In this document: positions 9,401 to 17,488 of the stretch, in pieces
Numbering within the stretch: the stretch's first letter is position 1
Layout: every line of letters starts with the position of its first letter
Assembly: GCA_003151975.1 (NCBI GenBank)
Contig: PLZD01000010.1
Location: 62,001 to 126,000, forward strand
Direction of reading: 5' to 3'
Length of the DNA: 64,000 bases
Source: Elusimicrobiota bacterium
Lineage (GTDB): Bacteria; Elusimicrobiota; Elusimicrobia; UBA1565; UBA9628
The notes under the pieces: generated by a model
The model's input: the letters and a program-made list of their open reading frames with translations, nothing else
Databases searched by the model: none
What the model was told of the DNA's origin: nothing
Made by a program: the position numbers and the translations under genes

Positions 9401-12084
9401 GCGCCCACCCGGATCGACTTTCCGGCTCCCGGCCCCGTCGTCGGGGCATAGAGCCAGCCGATGTCCTTGCCGGAGGTCACTAGGCCCGTGCAGTCGGTGT
9501 CCTCGGTTTTCGGCGCGTTTGATATGATCTGCCCGGACTGGCAATTGAGCGTCATTCCGCCCGTGCCGTCGGCGTCCTCGTTGATCGCGCCCAGGTGGAA
9601 GTTGATGAGGTTGTGCGAATTGTCGCCGTTCATGACGACCTCGAGCAGCGTCCGCTGCGAGAAGTCGATGCCCGAGACCGAGAAGGGGAAGACGACCGAG
9701 ACCTCCTCGCCGACCGCCAGAGGGCCGTAGTTGTAGCTCAAGACCGCCTGGGTTTGATTGCCGGTCGCCTGAGCGCGGGGGTTGATCGTCAGAACCGGGA
9801 TGTTCTCGTTTTGGAGACTGAAGTGAGTGGGATCGGCCGGCTGGCCCGTGCCCGACGCGCCGAAGCTTCCCGTTTGATTGGCGGAAGGGTTCGAGGCGAT
9901 TTGCCACGAGGTGAAGAAAAGCGACGCGCTGTCCTCTTGCTTGATGCCCTCCATGTTGTCGACGATCGCAAACGAGTTGAGGTTGAGGTCCTGGTGCGAG
10001 CCGGCGAGTTCTCCCGAGAGGGTCTTCATCTTGAGCTTCTTGCCCAGGGAGATGTCCTTGACCTGCGTGTCGACGTCGAAGACGAGCAGGCTTTGGCCAA
10101 GCTCGGTGATCGAGGGCGTGGTGGGCGATTTCGTTCCCGCCTGATAAAGCAAGGTCGTGCCGATCGTGACGTGCTTGTTGATCTCGTAGGAGACGCGGGT
10201 GCCGAGCAGGGACTGGTTCGTGATGCCCGCGAACGGCGAGACTTCGAAGCTGATGTCGATCTCCGAGGTCGGGCGGATGCGGTCCTCGTTGAAGAAGGTG
10301 ATGAAGCCGGCGTCGTAGTCGATGAAGTAGTCCACGTTGCGGTTGAGCCGCTGGTTGTCGAGGATGACGACTTCGCTTTGCGCCACGAGGTTGGGCTCGA
10401 GCGTGAAGGTCTTGAACCGGAAGCTGAACTCGGTGTGCAGAATGTGCTCGTTAACCGGGGTCGGGGCGTAGAGCTGCGGGTCGATCGTCGAGGAATCTCC
10501 CAGGACCGAGAAGGGATGCAGGAGATTGAAGAGGCCGTTGGTGAAATCGACGGTGATCGACTCGGGATAATGCTGAATGGGATTGAGGGTCGCTCCGATG
10601 TCGTTGCGGTTGAGGTCGAGGACCTTGAGGATGAAGTTGCCGCGCCCGTTGTCGGGGACGATCTGCGTCTGGCCCATCGTGTAGAAGGTCTTAAGCTCGC
10701 GGTTGTAGCCGACCTCGTCGGCCGTGCAGCTCGAGCACTCGATCGGGGCGTCGCCGGCCGTTTTGATGAGCTTGAAAAGCCCGCTGCCGCCCAGCCTGAT
10801 CGTGTTGGAGGAGGACTCCAAGGTGACGTGATTGCCGCTGGCGTCGATGACGTCGATGGCGAGCACGAAGTTGGGCTGGGCCGGCAAGCGCAGGGTCATG
10901 ACCCCGGTGATGTAGTTGATGGTGTAGTCCTGACCGGCGAAGAGCTGGTTGAAGACGCCCGTGAAGGTCGAGGTTCGCAGCACGAGGTCGTCGACGGTCA
11001 GCAGCTGCGTGTTGGTGTTGGTGTTCCCGGCGATCTGCGTCGCTTGGAAGATGCGCTCGCTGCCGGCGCGCAGAGGGAGGCGGCTCACGTTGCCGAAGGT
11101 CATGTCGTAATACTGGCGGCGCAGGTAGGCGGAGTCCAGGATGTCCTCGGTGACGAACTGGGTGTTGCCGAAGAACTGCTTGGTTTTCGTGGTTCCCTTG
11201 GTGCGGCTTCCGACGAAGGTCGCCTTGACGCCCTTGTACTTGATGTCGGCCCGGATGCCGAAGAGCTGCTTGTTGTAGGATACGAACTCGGTCGCGGGCA
11301 GCGAGAGATCGATGTCGCCGAACGAAACGTTCTGAACCACCTCGCCGGGGTCGCCGCTGTAGACCACCGAGATGTCCTGGTGGTTGACCTTGGTGTCGTC
11401 GTAGTCGACGTTGACCGTGATCTTGGGACCGACCTTGCCCTGCATGCGCAGCTGCAGCTGCTGCTGGATGTCGAAGAGGTTGGTGGTCTGCGGCCGGCCA
11501 GAGAGGACCTGCGGGTTGATGAAGCGCTTCTCGGAGTAAGACATACCGATCACCTTGCGGCCGGTGACCGAGAGGCTCGTGCCGTAGGTCGGCATCTCGA
11601 TCTCGGGCGGCGGCGGCTTGGGCGCCGCCGTCGAGATGTGCGGGCCGAAATATCCGGGCAATGAGATGGGGTTCTCGTCGATGTTGACGCCGAGCTCGCG
11701 GTCGAGGCGGGCTTTGTTCCACTTTTGCTGGCTGTACTGGAAGGGATTGAGGTCCTGCTCGAACAGAATGAAGTCCTTGCCGGGAGTCGCTTGGGTCGAG
11801 GCCGGGGCGACCTCGAAGATGTGGTCGGGATCCTCGCGGTCCAGAAGCAGGAACTTGCCCAGTCCCGCGGGAAGCGTGATGGGAGCCTGAGGCTGCTCGC
11901 TCTCAGTCGGAATTTGAACGCCCTCGAGCGTTTCCGCGGGCTTCTGCTTCTTCTCGACGGAGGGCTCAGGCGCGAAGTCGGGGTCGTAGGGCGTCGAGAA
12001 TTGCGCGAAGGCGCCATGGCGCGCGAGGGCGCCAAGCACGAGGAGGGCCAGCAGGCCGAGGAGCCGCAGAATCCGCTTTGACAA
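6448..12084 (-). CDS. SprA-like giant outer-membrane protein
   Basis: This is a 1878-residue protein starting at a TTG (no ATG occurs in the first 160 codons). A signal peptide (about 1-27) is followed by a region with SprA/Sov-family features. These are FGDIDLSLPATEFVSYNKQ near 255-273, an FFGNTQF segment near 304, YFIDYDAGFITFFNEDRI near 586-603, and VDNMEGIK near 708 followed by SWQIASNPS. The last block corresponds to the conserved DDFEG-type block of SprA. The C-terminal half is beta-rich with alternating aromatic residues and ends in LTFQF, as outer-membrane barrels do. SprA is the translocon of the type IX secretion system in Bacteroidetes. No PorV, GldK-N or other type IX gene is visible here, so the secretion role is an inference from family only. 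Confidence 0.72.
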   Translation of the reverse strand: MSKRILRLLGLLALLVLGALARHGAFAQFSTPYDPDFAPEPSVEKKQKPAETLEGVQIPTESEQPQAPITLPAGLGKFLLLDREDPDHIFEVAPASTQATPGKDFILFEQDLNPFQYSQQKWNKARLDRELGVNIDENPISLPGYFGPHISTAAPKPPPPEIEMPTYGTSLSVTGRKVIGMSYSEKRFINPQVLSGRPQTTNLFDIQQQLQLRMQGKVGPKITVNVDYDDTKVNHQDISVVYSGDPGEVVQNVSFGDIDLSLPATEFVSYNKQLFGIRADIKYKGVKATFVGSRTKGTTKTKQFFGNTQFVTEDILDSAYLRRQYYDMTFGNVSRLPLRAGSERIFQATQIAGNTNTNTQLLTVDDLVLRTSTFTGVFNQLFAGQDYTINYITGVMTLRLPAQPNFVLAIDVIDASGNHVTLESSSNTIRLGGSGLFKLIKTAGDAPIECSSCTADEVGYNRELKTFYTMGQTQIVPDNGRGNFILKVLDLNRNDIGATLNPIQHYPESITVDFTNGLFNLLHPFSVLGDSSTIDPQLYAPTPVNEHILHTEFSFRFKTFTLEPNLVAQSEVVILDNQRLNRNVDYFIDYDAGFITFFNEDRIRPTSEIDISFEVSPFAGITNQSLLGTRVSYEINKHVTIGTTLLYQAGTKSPTTPSITELGQSLLVFDVDTQVKDISLGKKLKMKTLSGELAGSHQDLNLNSFAIVDNMEGIKQEDSASLFFTSWQIASNPSANQTGSFGASGTGQPADPTHFSLQNENIPVLTINPRAQATGNQTQAVLSYNYGPLAVGEEVSVVFPFSVSGIDFSQRTLLEVVMNGDNSHNLINFHLGAINEDADGTGGMTLNCQSGQIISNAPKTEDTDCTGLVTSGKDIGWLYAPTTGPGAGKSIRVGAGNGKLDTEDLNGNGRLDPQDFTGGDFGYLGTVVSGVDQSCLPETGGNQCHQNIDFGGNINTWTTLDIPLNITSATISNWTNIHNIRVTIQRAGAGVASSAINFARIAVVGSTWLPGQPTDPSRGTTPVGPENMVVTPVNNVDNPNYTPIFNAGGDAQSVFNDLYGSVANVQQQSNTTNISEQSLQLAFASMTIVAGQPSVVTTKRIFSHPIDISQHRFFNFLVYGNADTNHINTTDHNFFLRVGDDSNFFEVNFPINFTGWKKIRVYQNDSRGNSVADTWQASTPGTVVISSGVPNLSGIAEMVMGVRRIVGGPTAPGTQTQGIVWLDEIHMAQPLARNGYAAKLATDFEVPGWATFGYKYRQTDRNFQTPTSVVSNQDNRADSGYLNYTRLSYMPLAFNLSRNVSVTPNTANVGTLSNITNLLQSGEVTTWAGSASASLNKAALPRVGLNYTRNRISYDELTRLDDRNTYGSTLQYGVPVKSRFLPKTVDANYSYSTYKVNFDNLIVQEQPGNINTFERTQTFGGRLSFIPWTGASLNPDYSLTKVREHRDDYTENIGVPVTSSYDKSLHEAVGFTSNYRVFSWLNPQVSYKIDTQESNVLNVSTFIVFNSTYVFNPGDIKTVNRNANGSVSLPIAIADIWKRTKLFHSMNIVSGYQLQDGDVWNQVEDRLDTTGALWIRTPLHPKGPASVLQSQTLRDTYNTTQRWSPLDSYDIRGRLAALKTISISNNYVLSIQRQNVTGTGSKTTSTTVPDMIASISKLEQLWYTEGWMSNTQLNFKLQEHKVLNVGVTENRDQTIGGDLRSMIVKRFDSLFSFNARQSIAEDLVVSQNTQKTQHQDSTVQTTFDIKKFRFTPKVDYSHDLTALGTGVQTQNLTVITPSLLVRGDLALPRGLMLPGTTRPILFSNRIIWTTTMSLALRSSPVTQIDNFKLASFNTSADYEIAKNLRMTLNGALSREWHKFLHEEDFISYSFGTTLTFQF

Positions 12085-12123
12085 GTTGTCCCGATCGCTT
12101 CCGCGCCCCCGGCGAGGCGCTCG

Positions 12124-12146
12124 TACCGTGCAGATCGTGCACGGTA
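12124..12146. promoter_or_regulatory. 23-bp perfect palindrome in the leader of the SprA-like gene
   Basis: TACCGTGCA (12124-12132), five bases, then TGCACGGTA (12138-12146). It starts about three bases after the predicted transcription start (about 12149) and lies 40 bp before the TTG start codon. It could be a repressor site over the initial transcribed region or a stable 5' hairpin in the mRNA. Confidence 0.55.
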
Positions 12147-12155
12147 ACGTTTCCG

Positions 12156-12184
12156 AGTGTAACAGGGGGGTGTTACCTTGTCAA
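12156..12184 (-). promoter_or_regulatory. consensus sigma70 promoter of the SprA-like gene
   Basis: Minus strand: TTGACA (12184-12179), a 17-bp spacer, then TACACT (12161-12156) with an upstream TG in the extended -10 position. The spacer holds a second small palindrome, GTAACA/TGTTAC around six G (12159-12176). The 12-mer CGAGTGTAACAG (plus strand, 12154-12165) is identical to 6414-6425 at the promoter of the proline-rich gene. Confidence 0.8.
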
Positions 12185-12257
12185 GAGTTAGACGTTTCCT
12201 AATAGTGTCACGAAAAGAGCTGATCCTGGCTGATCTTTCTTGCGCCTGCGGCGGGCG

Positions 12258-12278
12258 GCTTTCGGCGCAGCCGAAAGC
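12258..12278. terminator. hairpin immediately after the TMTC-like gene
   Basis: GCTTTCGGC and GCCGAAAGC form a perfect 9-bp stem with a 3-base loop, beginning at the last base of the stop codon of the TMTC-like gene. In that gene's direction no T-run follows. The T7 run lies on the other side, so the hairpin plus T-run reads as an intrinsic terminator only for plus-strand transcription. It may act as a processing or weak bidirectional terminator. Confidence 0.4.
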
Positions 12279-13774
12279 TACTTTTTTTGGGACGACTTTT
12301 CGCGCAAGGCGCGAAGGGCGAGACCCAAATTCCGCAGCGTGTCGTAGTCGCCGGGGTTGGCTTCAAGGTCGAGGTGGAATTGCTCGCGCGCATCCTCCCA
12401 ACGGCCTTCGTTCATGTAGACCGCGCCGAGATTGCTGTGGGCGCCGCGCATCTCGGGCTCGAGCGCGATGCAATTCGAGTACTCGGCTTCGGCGTGGGAA
12501 TAGTCTTTTTCCATCACGTACGCGAGGCCGAGCTGGCTGTGGACCACCGCCGAATCGGGCGAATAGACCGCCGCGCGTCGCCACGCCGAAAACGCGTCGC
12601 GGTAAGAGGACTCGTTCGTCCAAGATAAAGCGGCCAACGCCGAGAGCAGGAGGCCGGCCGCCGCGGCGCGGGATCCGCGTCTGAGGTCGAACTCGGCGAT
12701 GAAGTCGACGCGGGAAAAAAATACGAGCGCGCCGAGCAGCGGAAGATACAGCCGGTATTCGTAAAGGACCGGCTGGATGTGTTTGTCGGGATAAACGAAC
12801 GAAGGCGCCAGAAACAAGACGAACCAAAGCAACCCCCAAAGCGCGGTCGGCCGCTGAGTCGGCTTGATCCGCAAGAAGGCCAGCGCCGCGATCACGACGG
12901 CCGCAGCACCCCACGCGTACGGCGAGTCGGGCAAAATCGGATAGGGAGAAAGATTGAGCGGCAGCAGCGTCTTGCCCCAGTAGACCAGCAAGGCCGGCAG
13001 ACCGGCGAGCACGGAGCGCGCGCCGCCGGGCACGCTGTAGTCGCTTTGCGGGTGAAGCACGATTTTCCTGATAACGCCCCAGGCCCCGAGCTCAGCCGCC
13101 CACCCCGCCAGGATCAGCCGTCGCCAGAAGGCGGGCGTCGGACGGTTGTCGACGAGAACGGAGTAAGACAGACAGGCCAGCGACACGACGATGGCGAGCT
13201 CCTTGGTCAGGAAGGCTCCGGCGAGCAGGGCGAGGTGCGCCAACGCCCAGCGCGGTTTGCCGCTCTCGAGAAAAAGCTGAAAGCAATGGAAGGAGCCCAG
13301 CGCCCAGAGCGCGAAGACCGTGTCGGTGCGGCCGCAGACCCAGGCCATGGCGCTGGAGAGCGCCGGGTGCGCGGCGAACGCGGCCGCAAGCAAGAACGCC
13401 GGAGCCCGTTTGCAGAATCGGGACAGAATTCTGAACACAAGCGCGCAGGAGGCCGCGTGGAAGACGATGTTGGAGGCATGCCAAAGCCCGACGGCGCCGC
13501 CCCACAGGTGGGCATCGACCATGAAGGTGGAGATCAGCAGCGGGCGGTAGAAATGCCCGCTCGTGCCGATGAAAGCGTCCTTGCGGAATAAGACTGAAAA
13601 GTTGCGCCAGTCCGCCAGGAAATCGAACTGCTTTTGAAGGAAGATGTTGTCATCGAGATAGATGAGGCCGAAGTTCAGGCAGCGGGCATACAGGACGAAG
13701 ACCAACGCCGCAAGCCACGCGTACGGGCGGAAGTCTTTGAGCAGAGCGTCCTGCGCGGCGCGCGGGCCGGCCAT
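12278..13774 (-). CDS. TMTC/O-mannosyltransferase-like membrane protein with C-terminal TPRs
   Basis: This is a 498-residue polytopic protein with about ten hydrophobic segments. The first periplasmic loop carries YLDDN (Asp-Asp at 41-42), the diacidic signature of GT-C glycosyltransferases that use a lipid-linked sugar donor. After the last membrane span come tetratricopeptide-type repeats at about 412-490 (LGLAYVMEKDYSHAEAEY; LGAVYMNEGRWEDA; LRNLGLALRA). GT-C plus TPR is the layout of the TMTC family of protein O-mannosyltransferases. It is the last gene of the 23.6-12.3 kb operon; its ATG overlaps the previous stop by one base. It may transfer a sugar to a protein or a glycan outside the membrane. 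Donor and acceptor are unknown. Confidence 0.7.
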   Translation of the reverse strand: MAGPRAAQDALLKDFRPYAWLAALVFVLYARCLNFGLIYLDDNIFLQKQFDFLADWRNFSVLFRKDAFIGTSGHFYRPLLISTFMVDAHLWGGAVGLWHASNIVFHAASCALVFRILSRFCKRAPAFLLAAAFAAHPALSSAMAWVCGRTDTVFALWALGSFHCFQLFLESGKPRWALAHLALLAGAFLTKELAIVVSLACLSYSVLVDNRPTPAFWRRLILAGWAAELGAWGVIRKIVLHPQSDYSVPGGARSVLAGLPALLVYWGKTLLPLNLSPYPILPDSPYAWGAAAVVIAALAFLRIKPTQRPTALWGLLWFVLFLAPSFVYPDKHIQPVLYEYRLYLPLLGALVFFSRVDFIAEFDLRRGSRAAAAGLLLSALAALSWTNESSYRDAFSAWRRAAVYSPDSAVVHSQLGLAYVMEKDYSHAEAEYSNCIALEPEMRGAHSNLGAVYMNEGRWEDAREQFHLDLEANPGDYDTLRNLGLALRALREKSSQKK

Positions 13775-14877
13775 CAGACCTCGGAGTAGGCCTTCTCGTA
13801 GGCGGCGATCATGTCGAGCAGGGAAAAGCGCTCGTTGATGGTCGCCTTCGCGGCAAGCCCCAGGCGCTGGCGCAGCTGGGCGTCGGCGCTGAGCTCGAGA
13901 ATGCGCTTGGCCAGCGCCGCGGCATTGCGCGTCGGCGCGAGCAGGCCGTTCTTCCCGTCGGAGACGGCCTCGACGATGCCGTCGACGGCGGAAGCTACGA
14001 CGGGCAGCCCCATCGCCATGGCCTCAAGCAAAGCGTTGGGCAGGCCTTCCCAGAGCGAGGGCAAAACGAAGATGTCGAGAGCCGACAGCCACGCGGTCAC
14101 GTCGTCGCGCTCGCCCAGCAGCTGGACGCAGTCCTCGAGCTTGAGCCGGCGGATCTGCGCCTCGAGGCTGGCGCGCTTGGGGCCCTCGCCGATGAGCAGG
14201 CAGCGCACGGCGGCCCTCCCGCGCAGGCGCGCCACCGCATCGACCAACGTCGACTGCGACTTCTGCGCATCGAGACGGCCGACGGTCCCGAGCAGGATGT
14301 CGTGCGCGCCGAGCCTCAGCTCGAGCCTTTTTTGCGCGCGGTCGGTTTTGGAAACGGGCCAGCGCGCGATGTCGACGCCGTTGTAGATGGTCATGAGCTT
14401 GCCCGGCTTGTAGCCCTGGCGCTCGACGAGCCAGCGCCGGCTGGCCTCGGACTCGGAGATCAGCAGGTCGTCGCCGCCCTTGAGCGCGCGGTCGACGAGC
14501 AAGGTGAAGGCCGAGCGGGTACGGTAGCTCACGCGCGGCGAGCTGACGAGCTTGAATTTGTGGTTGGCGCGCCGCTTGGCCAGACGGCAGAGCTGGATGG
14601 CCTGGTACATCACGGCGTGCACGATGTCGGGCTTGGCTTGCTCGATGAGGTCGCTGAGCGCCTTGACGTCCTTGAATCCCGGCCGGCCCTTGAGCTCCAA
14701 CGAGCGGACCTGCACGCCCATGTCCGCGAGCTTGCGGCCGTAGTAGCCGAGGGGCTTGAGGCTGACGACGCCCGCCACGTTGAAGCGCTTGGGGTCGACG
14801 AGGCTCGCCAGGGAATAGAGCGTCTTCTCAGCGCCGCCGAGCGTCGTCGACGTGCTGACGAAGAGGATCCGCCTCAT
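13774..14877 (-). CDS. GT4-family glycosyltransferase
   Basis: This is a 367-residue GT-B fold enzyme of the Glycos_transf_1/GT4 type. The true start is the ATG at 14877 (MRRILFVSTSTTLGGAEKT), giving the standard N-terminal strand plus GGAE loop; upstream in-frame codons are the other frame of the neighbour. Landmarks are NGVD at 166-169, a GEGP loop at 230-233 and the donor-binding EGLPNALLE (E-x7-E) at 277-285. It would add one hexose or hexosamine from a nucleotide donor to the growing lipid-linked glycan in the cytoplasm. It lies two bases after the upstream aminotransferase gene in the same operon. Linkage unknown. Confidence 0.88.
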   Translation of the reverse strand: MRRILFVSTSTTLGGAEKTLYSLASLVDPKRFNVAGVVSLKPLGYYGRKLADMGVQVRSLELKGRPGFKDVKALSDLIEQAKPDIVHAVMYQAIQLCRLAKRRANHKFKLVSSPRVSYRTRSAFTLLVDRALKGGDDLLISESEASRRWLVERQGYKPGKLMTIYNGVDIARWPVSKTDRAQKRLELRLGAHDILLGTVGRLDAQKSQSTLVDAVARLRGRAAVRCLLIGEGPKRASLEAQIRRLKLEDCVQLLGERDDVTAWLSALDIFVLPSLWEGLPNALLEAMAMGLPVVASAVDGIVEAVSDGKNGLLAPTRNAAALAKRILELSADAQLRQRLGLAAKATINERFSLLDMIAAYEKAYSEV

Positions 14878-14879
14878 TT

Positions 14880-16028
14880 TTAAGCCGTTTGCAGTTGGCG
14901 CTTGCGCGCGGGAGCCAGAAAACTCTTGACCGCCGCGCAGACCCGCTCGATCTCGACGCGCTTGAGCTCGGGGAACATCGGAAGCGCGAGGTTGGAGTTG
15001 GCCGCCTCTTCCGCGACGGGAAAATCCCCTTTGCGGTAGCCGAGGTCTCGGTAGGCCGGCTGCAAATGCACGGGGATCGGATAGTAGACGCCGCAGCCGA
15101 TGCCCGAGGCCTGAAGACTCTTCATGAGCGCGTCGCGCTTGGCGGGTTGCGTGCGTACGACGTAGAGATGGAACGAGTGGTAGTCGCCGCCCGAGCCCAC
15201 CTCCGGAAGGCGCAGGCCCAGGTCCGCGAGGCCCGCGTTGTAGAGTGCCGCGACCTTGCGGCGCTTCTCGATCCACGAGGCCAGATGCCTGAGCTTGACG
15301 CGCAGCACGGCCGCCTGCAAATCGTCGAGACGGTCGTTGCCGCCGACGAACTCGTGCTCGTAGGCCGAGCCCACCGCGCGTCCGCCGTGGCGCAGTTGGC
15401 GGCAGAGGCCGGCAAGCTTCTCGTCGTTGGTCGCGATCGCGCCCGCGTCGCCCGCGGCGCCCAGATTTTTCGACGGATAAAAGCTGAACGCGGACATGTC
15501 GCCCATGGAGCCGGCCAAATGATTGCGCCGGCGCGTGAGGTGCGCCTGGGCGCAGTCTTCGAGCACCTTCAAGCCTTTGGACTTGGCCAATGCGGTGATG
15601 GCCTCCATGTCGGCCGGCTGGCCGTAGAGATGAACCGCGATAACGGCCTTGGTCTTCGGCGTGATCGCCTTGGCGATGCTCTTGGGATCGATGGTGAGCG
15701 AGCGCGGGTCGACGTCGGCGATTCTGGGGATTGCGCCGACCGCGGAAACGGCAGTGGCGGTCGCGATGAAGGTAAACGCCGGGACGATAACCTCGTCGCC
15801 GGGGCCCACGCCCATCGCCTTGAGCGCCAACGAGAGCGCCGAGGTCCCGGAAGAGACGCCGACGGAAAACTTGGTTCCCATGGCCTTGGCGAACTCTTCT
15901 TCAAACGCCTTTCCTTCGGGCCCGAGGATGTACGCCCCCGAGTCCAGGCTCTTGAGCACGGCGCGGCGCAGCTCCTTGCTGATGCCTTGGTACTGCGCGG
16001 CGAGATTCATCAACGGTATCGGTTTCAA
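14880..16028 (-). CDS. DegT/DnrJ/EryC1 family sugar aminotransferase
   Basis: This is a 382-residue PLP enzyme. SSGTSALSLAL near 59-69 binds phosphate, Asp158 (VLEDCAQAH) contacts the pyridine nitrogen, and Lys187 in FYPSKNLGA is the Schiff-base lysine. All are intact. Family members aminate keto groups on nucleotide sugars (C3 or C4). It follows the WbaP-like gene with a 4-bp overlap. The 3- versus 4-position and the sugar are not determinable from sequence. It could belong to a different branch from the fused aminotransferase upstream in the same operon. Confidence 0.88.
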   Translation of the reverse strand: MKPIPLMNLAAQYQGISKELRRAVLKSLDSGAYILGPEGKAFEEEFAKAMGTKFSVGVSSGTSALSLALKAMGVGPGDEVIVPAFTFIATATAVSAVGAIPRIADVDPRSLTIDPKSIAKAITPKTKAVIAVHLYGQPADMEAITALAKSKGLKVLEDCAQAHLTRRRNHLAGSMGDMSAFSFYPSKNLGAAGDAGAIATNDEKLAGLCRQLRHGGRAVGSAYEHEFVGGNDRLDDLQAAVLRVKLRHLASWIEKRRKVAALYNAGLADLGLRLPEVGSGGDYHSFHLYVVRTQPAKRDALMKSLQASGIGCGVYYPIPVHLQPAYRDLGYRKGDFPVAEEAANSNLALPMFPELKRVEIERVCAAVKSFLAPARKRQLQTA

Positions 16029-17488
16029 TAGGCCCCCTTGGCGAAGAACATCGCCGGCACGGTTTTGAGGATGATTTCGAGATCGAGCCCGAGCGACCAG
16101 TGCTCGACGTAGAACAGGTCCAGCGAAAATCTTTGCTCGTTTGAAACGTCCGAGCGTCCCGACACCTGCCAGAGCCCGGTGATGCCCGGCAATATGTTCA
16201 TGCGCTTCTTGGCGGTCGCGCCGAAATCGCGCTCCAGGCTTTCGAGCTCGCCCGTGGTCAGCGCCAGCGGCCGAGGGCCCACGACGCTCATCTCGCCCTT
16301 GATCACGTTGATGAATTGCGGGAACTCATCGAGTGAGAAGCGCCGCAGCCATTTGCCGACGCCCGTGATCCTGGGATCGTTCTTGGCTTTGAAGAAGGCG
16401 CCCTTGTGCGTGTTGAGCTCCTTGACGCTCTCGATCTTGGCCTCGGCGTCGGCGACCATCGTGCGAAATTTGTAGGCGAAGAAGACGCGGCCGCGGAAGC
16501 CGTAGCGCTTCTGCTTATATAGGATCGGGCCCGCCGAATCGAGTTTGATGAGCAGGCAGACGAGCGCCAGCGGCACCGAGACCGCCGCCAAGAGCAAAGA
16601 GCTGAAGATCAGGTCGAAGGTTCGCTTGGCGAGGAAGTTGAGCGGCGTCAGCTGCGAGTGCTCGATGCGGTAGGCGGGAAGGCCCAGGCTGTGGTTCATT
16701 TGAATCTCGCCGAGGCGCAGTTCGAGGAGGTCCGGCACCATCGTGAAGCGCACGCCGTTGGCCTCGCAAAGCTCCGCGGCCTCGAGAATGCGCGAGTGCG
16801 CAAGAGAGGAGCGGAGAAGAATCAGCTCGTAATAGGAGCTCGTGCGCAAGGCCTTATCCAGTTCGTGCGATGGCGGCAGTTCCCCGATCTCGGAGATCTC
16901 GGCCTCGGGGTGGCGCGCGCGGATGCGGCCCGTTATCATGTCGGCCACAGCGCCCCGACCCACGATGATCACGGGCCGCGCGGCTTCAAAGAGGGAGAGC
17001 ATTTCATCGAACCAAAGCACGAGGGCTTGTCCGACCGAAACGAGCACCGCGCTGATGGGCCAAGCGAGCAAAAGCATCATGCGCGAGTACTCGAGCCGGC
17101 CGTAGATGTAGGTCGCCACCAGGCTTGCCGCCGTGCCGAGGATGCAGCCCTTGACGATCTGCAGGAAGCGGTCGGCGCCCTTCATCCACGGGCTGTTGTA
17201 GAGTTTTGAGGAGTACCAGAAGATCGCAAGCCACAGCGGGATCAGCGCCGGCAGTATGCGCTGGTAGAGCGACCACGGCGGGGCATCGCCGCCGGGAATC
17301 GGAAAGCGCGCGACCCAGGCGGCGGAATCAAAGCGCAGCAGATAGGCGAGGCGGTAGGCCAGCGCGATGGCCGCCGCATCCGAAATCAGATGCAGGGCCG
17401 TGCGCACCGCGTGGCGCAGCCAGGGCGGCAGGCGCGCGGCTGAGGCGGCTTGCTTGCGGGACCTTGCCGGCGTCAGCAGCGGCGTCAC
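16025..17488 (-). CDS. WbaP-type undecaprenyl-phosphate sugar phosphotransferase
   Basis: This is a 487-residue enzyme, probably starting at a GTG (17488) that overlaps the previous stop as GTGA. An apparent longer N-terminus is only the other frame of the upstream gene. Four hydrophobic helices (about 33-52, 75-93, 112-131, 137-158) precede a CoA-binding-like cytoplasmic domain (VIIVGRGAVADMI, 173-185). The C-terminal bacterial sugar transferase domain covers about 285-487, with KRTFDL, KFRTM, SLDEFPQF (385-392) and VGPRP (403-407). This family links a sugar-1-phosphate from a UDP-sugar to undecaprenyl phosphate, the first membrane step of repeat-unit assembly. The window holds no other such enzyme. 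Confidence 0.92.
   Translation of the reverse strand: MTPLLTPARSRKQAASAARLPPWLRHAVRTALHLISDAAAIALAYRLAYLLRFDSAAWVARFPIPGGDAPPWSLYQRILPALIPLWLAIFWYSSKLYNSPWMKGADRFLQIVKGCILGTAASLVATYIYGRLEYSRMMLLLAWPISAVLVSVGQALVLWFDEMLSLFEAARPVIIVGRGAVADMITGRIRARHPEAEISEIGELPPSHELDKALRTSSYYELILLRSSLAHSRILEAAELCEANGVRFTMVPDLLELRLGEIQMNHSLGLPAYRIEHSQLTPLNFLAKRTFDLIFSSLLLAAVSVPLALVCLLIKLDSAGPILYKQKRYGFRGRVFFAYKFRTMVADAEAKIESVKELNTHKGAFFKAKNDPRITGVGKWLRRFSLDEFPQFINVIKGEMSVVGPRPLALTTGELESLERDFGATAKKRMNILPGITGLWQVSGRSDVSNEQRFSLDLFYVEHWSLGLDLEIILKTVPAMFFAKGAY

Noticed and set aside
9595-11664. A 689-codon open frame on the plus strand, opposite the SprA-like gene
   Set aside because: Its product is an Arg/Val/Asp/Leu-rich string with no motif, and it lies wholly antisense to a gene with a clear family, signal peptide and promoter. 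High GC makes long antisense frames common.
12258-12292. Intrinsic terminator for a plus-strand gene (hairpin followed by T7)
   Set aside because: There is no plus-strand gene upstream; the T-run is the complement of the Lys-rich end of the TMTC-like gene. Kept as a hairpin only.
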